Assembly: GCA_030425505.1 (NCBI GenBank)
Contig: JAUIAB010000001.1
Coordinates: forward strand, 299,174 to 363,173
Source of the DNA: Bacteroidia bacterium
Lineage (GTDB): Bacteria; Bacteroidota; Bacteroidia; Cytophagales; Flammeovirgaceae
DNA length: 64,000 bases
Direction: 5' to 3'
Below the pieces are notes generated by a model. It was given only the letters and a program-made list of their open reading frames with translations, was not told the origin of the DNA and did not search any database. The translations under genes and the position numbers were made by a program. This document shows, in pieces, positions 1-8,129 of this stretch; the first letter of the stretch is position 1, and every line of letters starts with the position of its first letter.

Positions 1-72
1 TCACTGACCACAAAGTGGTTGATACAAAATGAATAACCTCTTAATGGATAAAGTAAGTTAACCAAAGCTGAA

Positions 73-1641
73 TTAATAACTAAATAAGTCTTTAAATGTT
101 CCAGCAATATCAATTTTTTCTTTTCTAGCTATAGTGTCAGCTGTTTCTTTTAGTTTAAACGTCTTTATTAACTGTTGGCAAACTTTAATGTCATCTGCAA
201 AAAATCGATCATGGTCGGCATGATCTACTTTTTCTCTTACAAGTTCATGACAAGCATCTAGTATTTTTCCTGATTTTAGAGGTTTTCTAAAATCAAATGC
301 CTGAGCTGCACATAATAACTCAATAGACAGTATGTCTTCCACATTATTGATTATCTCTAGTGTTTTTCTAGCACTTATAGCACCCATGCTCACATGATCT
401 TCCTGACCTAATGATGTAGGAATACTATCCGCACTGGCAGGAAAACATTTGCTTTTATTTTCACTTACTAAAGCTGCAGATGCGTATTGGGGAATCATAA
501 ACCCTGAGTTGATGCCCGTATCTTTCATAAGTAAAACAGGTAGACCATCGACTTCCCCATCTAATAAAAAGTATGTTCTTCTATCGGAGATATTTCCCAT
601 CTCACTCATTGCCAACCCCATATAATCTAGAGGTAAAGCAATAGGTTGACCATGAAAATGACCTCCACTTATTGTTTTTTCTGAGCTGAAAATAATAGGG
701 TTATCTGTAACAGAATTTATTTCCGTTTCTAATATATTTTTAAAGTGCAGCCAGGCATTTCTTGATGCTCCATGTACCTGGGGCATACAACGAAATGAAT
801 AAGGGTCTTGTACTCTGTTGCAATCTTTATGAGAGCTAACCATTTCTGAACCTTCGAGGAGCTTGGTAAGCCGATATGCTACGTACTGATTTCCATCATA
901 GGGTCTTAGGCTATGCAACTCTTTATCAAAAGGCTGGGTAGAACCCAACATGCCTTCCAGGCTCATTGCTCCTATAATATCAGCAGAGTCAAGACAGTTT
1001 TGGCTTCTTTCTAATATTTCTGCTCCATGAGCAGCCATAAACTGTGTACCATTGATAAGTGCTAGCCCTTCTTTTGCTCCAAGATCTAAAGGTTTTATGT
1101 TGTGGGAGGCTAAAATAGTATCTGCTGCTGTAAATTTCCCATCATACCAAGCCTCACCTAAACCTATCAGAGGAAGAAATAGATGCGATAATGGTGCAAG
1201 ATCTCCAGAGGCTCCAAGAGAGCCTTTTTCAGGAACTAACGGAATTATGTCATTTTCAATATGCCAGATTATTCTCTCAATGGTACCTAAAGAGATCCCT
1301 GAATATCCTTTCGCTAAGGCATGCACTTTTAGAATAAGCATCAGCTTAGCTATTTTTAATGGGATTGGGTTACCAATTCCTACGCTATGGCTGAGGAGTA
1401 AATTTCTTTGAAGCTCTTTTGTTTGGCTAGCAGATATTATGCTTGTGCAAAGCTTACCAAAACCTGTATTTATTCCATAAACGGTCTTACCAGTGTCTAC
1501 TATTTTTTGTACCGAAGATTGGCTTTGCTTTATTTTCTGTATCGTATCCTTCGAAAGTTCTGCTTTTAATTTTCCTGTAGCTATTCTTAATAGCTTTGAA
1601 ACGGTTAAGAAATCTTCTCCATAGCTGAATGCTTTTCTCAT
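73..1641 (-). CDS. hutH: Histidine ammonia-lyase
   Basis: This enzyme deaminates L-histidine to trans-urocanate, the first step of histidine degradation, in the cytoplasm. The 522-residue length is normal for the family. The Ala-Ser-Gly triad that cyclises into the MIO electrophile is at residues 144-146, within GASGDLAPLSH. The conserved YGINTGFG segment lies near residues 55-62, and QEDHVSMG occurs in the C-terminal half. The start is the ATG at 1641, since the protein aligns from the usual N-terminus. It lies 22 bases downstream of the DUF4139 gene on the same strand, so the two may be co-transcribed. No other hut gene (hutU, hutI, hutG) is present in the window. MIO-type lyases acting on phenylalanine or tyrosine are a remote alternative. 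Confidence 0.95.
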   Translation of the reverse strand: MRKAFSYGEDFLTVSKLLRIATGKLKAELSKDTIQKIKQSQSSVQKIVDTGKTVYGINTGFGKLCTSIISASQTKELQRNLLLSHSVGIGNPIPLKIAKLMLILKVHALAKGYSGISLGTIERIIWHIENDIIPLVPEKGSLGASGDLAPLSHLFLPLIGLGEAWYDGKFTAADTILASHNIKPLDLGAKEGLALINGTQFMAAHGAEILERSQNCLDSADIIGAMSLEGMLGSTQPFDKELHSLRPYDGNQYVAYRLTKLLEGSEMVSSHKDCNRVQDPYSFRCMPQVHGASRNAWLHFKNILETEINSVTDNPIIFSSEKTISGGHFHGQPIALPLDYMGLAMSEMGNISDRRTYFLLDGEVDGLPVLLMKDTGINSGFMIPQYASAALVSENKSKCFPASADSIPTSLGQEDHVSMGAISARKTLEIINNVEDILSIELLCAAQAFDFRKPLKSGKILDACHELVREKVDHADHDRFFADDIKVCQQLIKTFKLKETADTIARKEKIDIAGTFKDLFSY

Positions 1642-1663
1642 ATTTCAAAATTTTATACTTTTT

Positions 1664-3292
1664 TTACTCTAAAGAAACTTGTTTCTCTTTTGGGTATTTT
1701 ACTTCGTAATGTGTTTTAAGCTTTTTAGAACCCAATGGTGAAAGTTCAAAGTTCCAGTTTACTATTCCTGTATTTTCATCTAACTTTCCCCCACTATAAT
1801 CTATATACTCTACCTGAATTTCTTTATTAGTAGAAATAGGAAATTGATCTTGTATGTTAATCTTTACTGGTTGGCTTTTATTGTTTTTTACTTCAATTTC
1901 CCAAACTTTGGTTTCTTTTTTATTGCTTCCTATAAACTGTTTTGCAACAAAGTTTTTTGCTTTTTCCCTAGTTACTACAATACTTTTATCTCTTCCTAGA
2001 GAAAGAGTGAGTGTATCCTCTGTATTGTTGGGGTTTAAGTTTGATTTCCCCATATAGGTGCCCTCAAAGTATATGCTGGCTTCGCCATTTAGCAAGTTGA
2101 GCTTTTCCCAATTGGCAATTTTAGCGGTTAGAAATGCATCTTTGTCTAGTTTTGGCACGCAGAAATATTGATATTCAGCATCCACATTTACTTCTTTAAG
2201 GTTTACTGAATATTTTTTACCATCACTAGGTATGTTATAAGTGCTTTTGACATCGTATTGAATAGTCGTTTGCTGCACATTTTCAACTACTGGAGTAAAG
2301 TCTGCTGCTACAATTTTTTGTTGCTTTTCACTTACTTTATCTTCTAATCCAGCACTTAACTCTGCGTAACCAAGTACATTTTCTTTTTTAGATCTTTCAT
2401 AATAAACTCTTGGGGGTGGTGGATTATAAAAACTCAAATACCACTTAGATAGGCTTGGTTTTGTGCCTCCCTGAGTCGGGTTTCCCGATGAAATGGATAG
2501 TGTAGCATTATTCCAGTCTTCACCAGACTGTTGATATACCTGAGCTCTATAAACTAAGTTGATAGGTTTGTTTAAAGTTTTTGCTCTTATGTCATAAGAA
2601 GGAATCCAACCTGCAGATTTCACAAAGTATTTAATTTCTAATTCGGCAGAGGTGTTTTGACTTGATTCAACAATAACTACAACTTCACTAGTACTCTTTT
2701 TTAGTGCTGCACTTTGTGTATTTATTTGTTGTTCAATTTTTTTTAATTCTTCTTTATGGTTTTCTAGAAGAATATTGATCTCCAGTTTTTTAGAACTAAT
2801 ATTGGTTAGTCGTGTTCTGAAAAAAGATGCTGCTTCTTGAAGTTCTGTAACTTTTAACCCTGTTTCCTCCCCACCTATTTTTTGATTGGCCAAAATCATT
2901 TGTTGCTCTTTCTCCAAAACATCTAATTGAGATGTCTGAAGGTTAATTTTTTGTTGAAGCTCTCTTTTTTGTTTATTGAGGGGTTTAATTTCTTGGTTTT
3001 CCGTAGTCTCTTTAAGGTAGTTTAGTTGATGGTTTACTGAGAGTATAGTGAACTTTCCATATCCATTCACTTGTATTCCTTCTTTATCCAAGTATGGGGA
3101 TAAGTTCTCAAACTTTAATTGAGTAACTCCGGGGTTAATCGTTGTTTCCCCATTCCTGGTTATTTCTGCTCCACTTAAAAAGACAGTTACCTTTTTGATT
3201 TTAGAGGGTATAACTTTATCAACTTCCGATGCAAAAGTTTTTACACCTTTCAGAGAAAGAAAGACTAAAAAGACAAGGCTTATTCTATTCAT
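1664..3292 (-). CDS. Secreted DUF4139 (mucoidy inhibitor A-like) protein
   Basis: A 542-residue exported protein of the DUF4140/DUF4139 family, often annotated mucoidy inhibitor MuiA; its biochemical role is not known. A signal peptide occupies about residues 1-21 and ends near TFA-SEV. Residues 28-125 (KVTVFLSGAEITR onward) match the N-terminal DUF4140 part. Residues about 100-200 are rich in K, E, Q and L in a heptad-like pattern and probably form a coiled coil. The rest is the beta-rich DUF4139 part, including IKYFVKSAGWIPSYDIRA and a Pro-rich NPPPPRVYYE linker. It precedes hutH by 22 bases on the same strand, but no functional link is evident. It is expected in the periplasm or at the outer membrane. 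Confidence 0.85.
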   Translation of the reverse strand: MNRISLVFLVFLSLKGVKTFASEVDKVIPSKIKKVTVFLSGAEITRNGETTINPGVTQLKFENLSPYLDKEGIQVNGYGKFTILSVNHQLNYLKETTENQEIKPLNKQKRELQQKINLQTSQLDVLEKEQQMILANQKIGGEETGLKVTELQEAASFFRTRLTNISSKKLEINILLENHKEELKKIEQQINTQSAALKKSTSEVVVIVESSQNTSAELEIKYFVKSAGWIPSYDIRAKTLNKPINLVYRAQVYQQSGEDWNNATLSISSGNPTQGGTKPSLSKWYLSFYNPPPPRVYYERSKKENVLGYAELSAGLEDKVSEKQQKIVAADFTPVVENVQQTTIQYDVKSTYNIPSDGKKYSVNLKEVNVDAEYQYFCVPKLDKDAFLTAKIANWEKLNLLNGEASIYFEGTYMGKSNLNPNNTEDTLTLSLGRDKSIVVTREKAKNFVAKQFIGSNKKETKVWEIEVKNNKSQPVKINIQDQFPISTNKEIQVEYIDYSGGKLDENTGIVNWNFELSPLGSKKLKTHYEVKYPKEKQVSLE

Positions 3293-3343
3293 TCTTTATA
3301 TGAGTTATTTTGAAAAACATTTATTACACTAATTAATTAAATT

Positions 3344-3787
3344 TTACTCAGGAATCAATATTCGATTGGCATTTTCAATTTTTGAAACCCAAATACTAGA
3401 GGCTTCAACTAAAAACCTAATACTAATTTTATTTTTAAATGTGTCTAGTTCCATCTCCACCCCATCTTTATATCCTTGGTTATTACATAATACCCAAACC
3501 CAAACTAGTGGCTTGTCAATAAGTTCTGATAATATAATTTTATCGCTTCTACTTACCTTATATACCTTATCTGGCTTTTGAACATCTCTGAAGCTAGTGC
3601 TTTTAGTTATTTTTAAACCTATCTCATCGTATTCGGGTAAAGCCAATAGTTTTAAGTAGTGATCTCCTACCTCAAAAATAAGTTCATAAATAAAATGAAA
3701 CTTTCTTTCTGTAGAATTACCGTAAACAACAAAAACAGAGTTTATTGTTTCTCCAATTATTGGATCAAAATTCATTGTATTATTCAA
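3344..3787 (-). CDS. Uncharacterised 147-aa cytoplasmic protein
   Basis: I do not recognise a named family with confidence. The protein has no signal peptide or membrane segment and alternates charged and hydrophobic residues in a pattern suggesting a small alpha/beta or beta-rich fold. A conserved-looking aromatic stretch, PLVWVWVLCNNQGYKDG, occurs near residues 92-108 and could help in a profile search. Two possible starts exist, Met1 at 3787 and Met5 at 3775. The neighbouring DUF4139 gene ends 51 bases further on the same strand, and the gene upstream is divergent. It may be a single-gene unit. Confidence 0.6.
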   Translation of the reverse strand: MNNTMNFDPIIGETINSVFVVYGNSTERKFHFIYELIFEVGDHYLKLLALPEYDEIGLKITKSTSFRDVQKPDKVYKVSRSDKIILSELIDKPLVWVWVLCNNQGYKDGVEMELDTFKNKISIRFLVEASSIWVSKIENANRILIPE

Positions 3788-3864
3788 ATTATATATAAAT
3801 AGGTCTGGTAAATCTTGTATATAACTTTAAATTTCATTAATTAAGCATTGTTAAAATAATTATT

Positions 3865-4206
3865 ATGAGTGATATTAAGCAGAAAATACCTAATGCAACA
3901 ACATCTTTAGTTTTAGGTATTATATCTATTCCTACATGTATGTGTTACGGTATAGTAGGTTTGATATGTGGTTTTTTAGCAATTAGAATGGCTTCTAGTG
4001 GACAAAAAGCATATAACCTTAACCCTGAAGAGTACGATGAGAGTTCTTTGGGTAATTTAAAAACTGGTAAGATTACAGGAATTATTGGGATGATTTTGTC
4101 TGTTATATACTTGTTTTTCACCATTGTTTTATTTGTAATGCTAGGGTCAGATGCCTTTAACCAAGATGAATTAATGAGAATATTGCAGGAGTTACAACAA
4201 CGATAA
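3865..4206 (+). CDS. CCC-motif-like (DUF4190-type) small membrane protein
   Basis: A 113-residue inner-membrane protein with two hydrophobic segments (about residues 11-42 and 67-95) separated by a polar loop. The first helix contains GIISIPTCMCYGIVGLICG. This resembles the Bacteroidota CCC-motif membrane proteins, whose helix carries three consecutive cysteines, but here the middle cysteine is Met (CMC). The function of the family is not established. It is followed after 2 bases by a DUF2752 gene, a pairing common in Bacteroidota, so the two probably form a small operon. The start is the ATG at 3865, right before a typical short polar N-terminus. Confidence 0.7.
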   Translation: MSDIKQKIPNATTSLVLGIISIPTCMCYGIVGLICGFLAIRMASSGQKAYNLNPEEYDESSLGNLKTGKITGIIGMILSVIYLFFTIVLFVMLGSDAFNQDELMRILQELQQR

Positions 4207-4208
4207 AG

Positions 4209-4520
4209 TTGAACTATAGTAATTTAATTGATTGGCTGGAAGTAAACCAATCAAAGTGCTTTTTTAAAGCTGCATCTGGTTTTGACTGCCTAGGTTGCGG
4301 CTTTCAGAGATCTCTTATATTTTTACTAAAAGGGCAGGTTATAGATAGTTTTTTAATGTATCCTGCCCTTATTCCTTTTCTTATGACTTTTGGTCTTCTA
4401 GCTATTCACTTAATTTTTAAATTAAAGAATGGTGCAATTCTATTAAGGTATTCTTTTATTTTAACCTCAATAGTGATAGTTGTTAATTATTTGGCTAAAC
4501 TCTATGCTTTCACTCTGTAG
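4209..4520 (+). CDS. DUF2752 membrane protein
   Basis: A 103-residue protein with the DUF2752 signature: the Cys-containing FDCLGCGFQRSL motif at about residues 25-36, followed by two transmembrane helices. The function is unknown. The cysteines (FDCxGCG) might bind a metal or form a disulfide. The chosen start is a TTG two bases after the stop of the preceding CCC-like gene, because no in-frame ATG precedes the motif. This suggests translational coupling. Its 3' end is 9 bases from the convergent ileS stop, so there is almost no room for a separate terminator. Confidence 0.7.
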   Translation: MNYSNLIDWLEVNQSKCFFKAASGFDCLGCGFQRSLIFLLKGQVIDSFLMYPALIPFLMTFGLLAIHLIFKLKNGAILLRYSFILTSIVIVVNYLAKLYAFTL

Positions 4521-4529
4521 TCTAATACT

Positions 4530-7500
4530 CTACTTTTCAATACCAATCACTACTTCTTGATTATCAAGCTCTAAGTTGTCTACAGCCTTTTGGTTCACCT
4601 GATCAGCTAACTCTAAAGATGTCGCTTGAGTCTCTGTGCAGATATAATTTTTGTGATCTAACACAGCATTGTTGATGATGCTTTCTGATTTCTTTATTGC
4701 GATTTTGATTTTGTCTTGTACTTCAAAACCTGAGTCTTTCCTCATATTTTGAACTTTATTTACAATATCTCTAGCAATTCCTTCTTTTTTAAGCTCATCA
4801 CTAATAGCTAAATCTAATGCAACTGTCAGCCCATTTTCTTTTGCAATAGACCAGCCTGGAATATCTTCTGTAATTATTTCAATATCCTCATTGCTTAGTT
4901 CTACTACATTACCTTCCAAGTTTAACTCAATTGTTTTTCCTTCTTCTAAAAGAGTTATTTTCTCATTATCTAGAGCTTGAATTTCTTTAGAAAGTAATCC
5001 CATTAAGCTCTTATACTTTTGCCCCAATTTTCTAAAGTTAGGCTTAGCCTTTTTTACAAATACCCCTGAGTTTCCTTCCAAGAAGTCTATTTTCTTAACG
5101 TTTACTTCGTTGAGAATTATTTCTTCTACCTTTTTGATTTGCTGAGTTAAATGTTCATTGAGATCAGGAATTAAAATTTTTGACAATGGTTGCCTAACCT
5201 TAATTTTTTCTTTTTTTCGTATAGAATGAATTAAGGATGAAATAGTTTGAGAAAGGGCAATTCTTTCTTCCAGGTTTTTATCTATTAACGACTCATCTGA
5301 AGCTGGGAAGTTGCTCAGGTGGACAGAGAGAACATCCTCTCTTTTAGTAACAGCATTTAAGTCTCTAAAAAGTTTTTCGGCATAAAAAGGTGCAATAGGA
5401 GCCATTAACTTGGCTACTGTTTCTAAGCATAAATACAAGGTTTGGTATGCAGATACCTTATCCTCATTCAGTTCACTTTTCCAAAACCTTTTTCTGTTAA
5501 GTCTGACATACCAGTTACTTAAGTCGTCTATTACAAAGCTTTGAATAGCTCTTGTCGCTAAAGTTGGATCGTAATTTTCTAAAGACTCTTCTACTTCTTT
5601 AATTAAGCTGTTCAACCTGGATACTATCCACCGATCACTCTCTGACTTGTGGCTTTGTGAGTTATCACTTTCCAGAAAACTAAAGTTGTCGAGGTTTGCA
5701 TAAAGTGCAAAAAAAGAATAGGTATTATAAAGTGTTCCAAAGAACTTTCTTTTAGTTTCATCCAACCCTTCTATATTGAATTTTAAATTGTCCCAGGGTG
5801 GTGCATTTTCTATCATATACCACCTGGCAATGTCAGGCCCATATTTCGAAAGTATTTCAAACGGGTTTACTGTATTCCCAAGTCTTTTTGACATTTTATT
5901 GCCCTCTTTATCTAATACAAGTCCAGTAGAAATCACATTTTTAAAAGCGACGCTATCTTCTAGCATTACTGCAAGAGCATGCAATGTAAAGAACCACCCT
6001 CTTGTTTGATCCACTCCTTCTGATATGTAATCCGCAGGAAACTTACTCTCGAAAACATCTTTGTTTTTTACAGGATATCCCCACTGTGCATAAGGCATGG
6101 CTCCACTGTCAAACCAAACATCAATTAGGTCAGCTTCTCTGTACATTGGCTCTCCTTTAGAACTAACCAGGATTACTTCATCTACAAATGGTCTGTGAAG
6201 ATCAAAGTTTTCTGTAAGCTTATTATCTACTAAATATGGGAAGTCTTCAGGCAAAAAACCTTTTTCAGAAGATTGTATCAATTCTTTTTCAAGCTCTTCC
6301 AAAGACCCAATGCACTTTTCTTCCATACCATCTTTAGTTCTCCAGATAGGTAAAGGAGTTCCCCAGTACCTCGACCTGGAAAGGTTCCAGTCTACTAAGT
6401 TTTCCAACCAATTACCAAACCTTCCTATTCCTGTTGAAGTAGGATACCAGTTAATGGTTTTATTTAATTCCACCATTTTGTCTTTGAAAGCAGTAGTTTT
6501 AATAAACCATGAGTCTAACGGGTAATATAGTATAGGTTTATCCGTTCGCCAGCAATGAGGGTAGTTATGTTCGTATTTTTCTACTTTGAAAGCTCTATTC
6601 TCTTCCTTCAATTTTATAGCAATCAGAACATCTGTAGGCTTAAAATCTGGTTCATTACGTACTTCTTCGCTTTCATATTCTGGCTTTACATATTTTCCAG
6701 CAAAATCAGTAACTTCTTTTACAAACCTTCCTTGTTTATCAACCAAAGGAACTTCTTTTCCAGTTTCATCCGTAACAAGAATGGAGCTTATATTATTCTG
6801 CTGGGAAACCCTAAAGTCATCCGCTCCAAAAACGGATGCAGTATGTACAATGCCTGTTCCATCTTCTGTAGTTACATAGTCTCCAGGAATTACAACAAAT
6901 GCTTTTCCTACAGGTTTTACATAGGGCATCAGCTGTTCATAGTTTATGCCAAGAAGATCACTTCCTTTAAGCTCCTGAGCTATTTTGAATGGTATTACTT
7001 TATCACCAGGTTTATACTCAGAAAGTTCTTTTTCCTTGCCTTTATCAGAAAAATATTTACTTAAAACTCCCTTAGCCAGTATTACACTTACTTTTTTGAA
7101 GGTATAAGGGTTAAATGTTTGGACTTTTACATAGTCTATATTTTTGCCAATGGTCAATGCACAGTTGGATGGCAATGTCCAAGGAGTGGTAGTCCAAGCA
7201 AGGAAAAATACTTCTTCCTTTTCTTCCTCAAATAAAAATTGGGAAGTACTATCTTTCGTGACTTTGAATTGAGCAGTTACAGATGTGTCTTTTACGTTCC
7301 TGTAACATCCAGGAAGATTCAATTCATGAGAACTAAGTCCTGTTCCGGCTGCGGGAGAGTATGGCTGAACTGTGTAACCTTTGTAAAGAAGGTCTTTTTC
7401 GTAAAGCTTTTTTAATATTGCCCATAAAGATTCAATGTACTCTTTTTCGAAAGTTATATATGGATCTTTTAAATCAACCCAATAGCCAATTTTTTCAGTC

Positions 7501-7907
7501 AGATCATCCCACTGCTCTTTGAAGCTCATTACTGCTTCTTTACATTTCTGGTTATAGTCTTTTATAGAGATTTTCTTACCAATATCTTCTTTGGTGATAC
7601 CCAAATCCTTTTCTACTTTTAGCTCTACAGGTAAGCCGTGGGTATCCCAGCCTCCTTTTCTCTCTACTTTAAAGCCTTTCAGTGTTTTGTACCTACAAAA
7701 AATATCTTTAATTGTCCTTGCCATCACATGGTGGATACCAGGTGCCCCATTTGCAGAGGGGGGACCTTCATAAAAAACAAAGGATGGGCTGTCTTTTCGC
7801 GTAGAAACTGATTTTTCGAAAACTTTATTTTCTTTCCAAAACTTCAGTACTTCATCGGCGAAGTTTACAAAATCGGCTTGTTTATATTCCTTGTATCTCA
7901 TTGTCAC
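4530..7907 (-). CDS. ileS: Isoleucyl-tRNA synthetase
   Basis: Charges tRNA-Ile with isoleucine in the cytoplasm. The HIGH-class signature is present as GIHH at residues 57-60 (PPSANGAPGIHH). KMSKR is at about residues 671-675 and ARWYMI follows. An editing (CP1) domain lies between them. At 1125 residues it is longer than the classic bacterial enzyme of about 930 residues and fits the long eukaryote-like IleS form common in Bacteroidota. The long form is often less sensitive to mupirocin, but that cannot be judged here. Two adjacent start codons exist (ATG at 7907 and 7901). A -7 element TATCTTTG lies just upstream. The next gene beyond its 3' end is convergent. Confidence 0.97.
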   Translation of the reverse strand: MTMRYKEYKQADFVNFADEVLKFWKENKVFEKSVSTRKDSPSFVFYEGPPSANGAPGIHHVMARTIKDIFCRYKTLKGFKVERKGGWDTHGLPVELKVEKDLGITKEDIGKKISIKDYNQKCKEAVMSFKEQWDDLTEKIGYWVDLKDPYITFEKEYIESLWAILKKLYEKDLLYKGYTVQPYSPAAGTGLSSHELNLPGCYRNVKDTSVTAQFKVTKDSTSQFLFEEEKEEVFFLAWTTTPWTLPSNCALTIGKNIDYVKVQTFNPYTFKKVSVILAKGVLSKYFSDKGKEKELSEYKPGDKVIPFKIAQELKGSDLLGINYEQLMPYVKPVGKAFVVIPGDYVTTEDGTGIVHTASVFGADDFRVSQQNNISSILVTDETGKEVPLVDKQGRFVKEVTDFAGKYVKPEYESEEVRNEPDFKPTDVLIAIKLKEENRAFKVEKYEHNYPHCWRTDKPILYYPLDSWFIKTTAFKDKMVELNKTINWYPTSTGIGRFGNWLENLVDWNLSRSRYWGTPLPIWRTKDGMEEKCIGSLEELEKELIQSSEKGFLPEDFPYLVDNKLTENFDLHRPFVDEVILVSSKGEPMYREADLIDVWFDSGAMPYAQWGYPVKNKDVFESKFPADYISEGVDQTRGWFFTLHALAVMLEDSVAFKNVISTGLVLDKEGNKMSKRLGNTVNPFEILSKYGPDIARWYMIENAPPWDNLKFNIEGLDETKRKFFGTLYNTYSFFALYANLDNFSFLESDNSQSHKSESDRWIVSRLNSLIKEVEESLENYDPTLATRAIQSFVIDDLSNWYVRLNRKRFWKSELNEDKVSAYQTLYLCLETVAKLMAPIAPFYAEKLFRDLNAVTKREDVLSVHLSNFPASDESLIDKNLEERIALSQTISSLIHSIRKKEKIKVRQPLSKILIPDLNEHLTQQIKKVEEIILNEVNVKKIDFLEGNSGVFVKKAKPNFRKLGQKYKSLMGLLSKEIQALDNEKITLLEEGKTIELNLEGNVVELSNEDIEIITEDIPGWSIAKENGLTVALDLAISDELKKEGIARDIVNKVQNMRKDSGFEVQDKIKIAIKKSESIINNAVLDHKNYICTETQATSLELADQVNQKAVDNLELDNQEVVIGIEK

Positions 7908-7920
7908 TTCAAAGTTGATA

Positions 7921-7928
7921 CAAAGATA
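7921..7928 (-). promoter_or_regulatory. Candidate ileS promoter (-7 element TATCTTTG)
   Basis: TATCTTTG on the minus strand matches the Bacteroidota -7 consensus TAnnTTTG exactly and ends 13 bases before the ileS ATG, giving a very short leader. About 19 bases upstream the sequence reads GTTA rather than a full TTTG -33 box, so only the -7 part is clear. Confidence 0.45.
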
Positions 7929-8098
7929 GGAACAGGTATATAATTAGTAACTCTTTAAAGGCTAATTGACAGGAAATTTCCAGAAGTTTAGTTACTGTTT
8001 TCTTTTTGCAGCACTGGTTTATAGCTTTTACAAAGAAAAATTAACTGTAAGTATTGTTAAGATTAAGACATATAAGAGCATTCAATAAATAGCTTTTA

Positions 8099-8106
8099 TA
8101 TATTTG
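8099..8106 (+). promoter_or_regulatory. Candidate -7 promoter element before first CHAT gene
   Basis: TATATTTG matches TAnnTTTG and lies 23 bases before the ATG at 8130. No TTG is at the expected -33 distance, so this is a weak call in very AT-rich DNA. Confidence 0.3.
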
Positions 8107-8129
8107 ATTTACAATATATATTACAACAT

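Noticed and set aside
6555..7064. 169-codon frame on the + strand inside ileS
   Set aside because: It is antisense to a conserved part of IleS, rich in Phe, Tyr and Ile as expected for a shadow frame in AT-rich DNA, and has no recognisable family.
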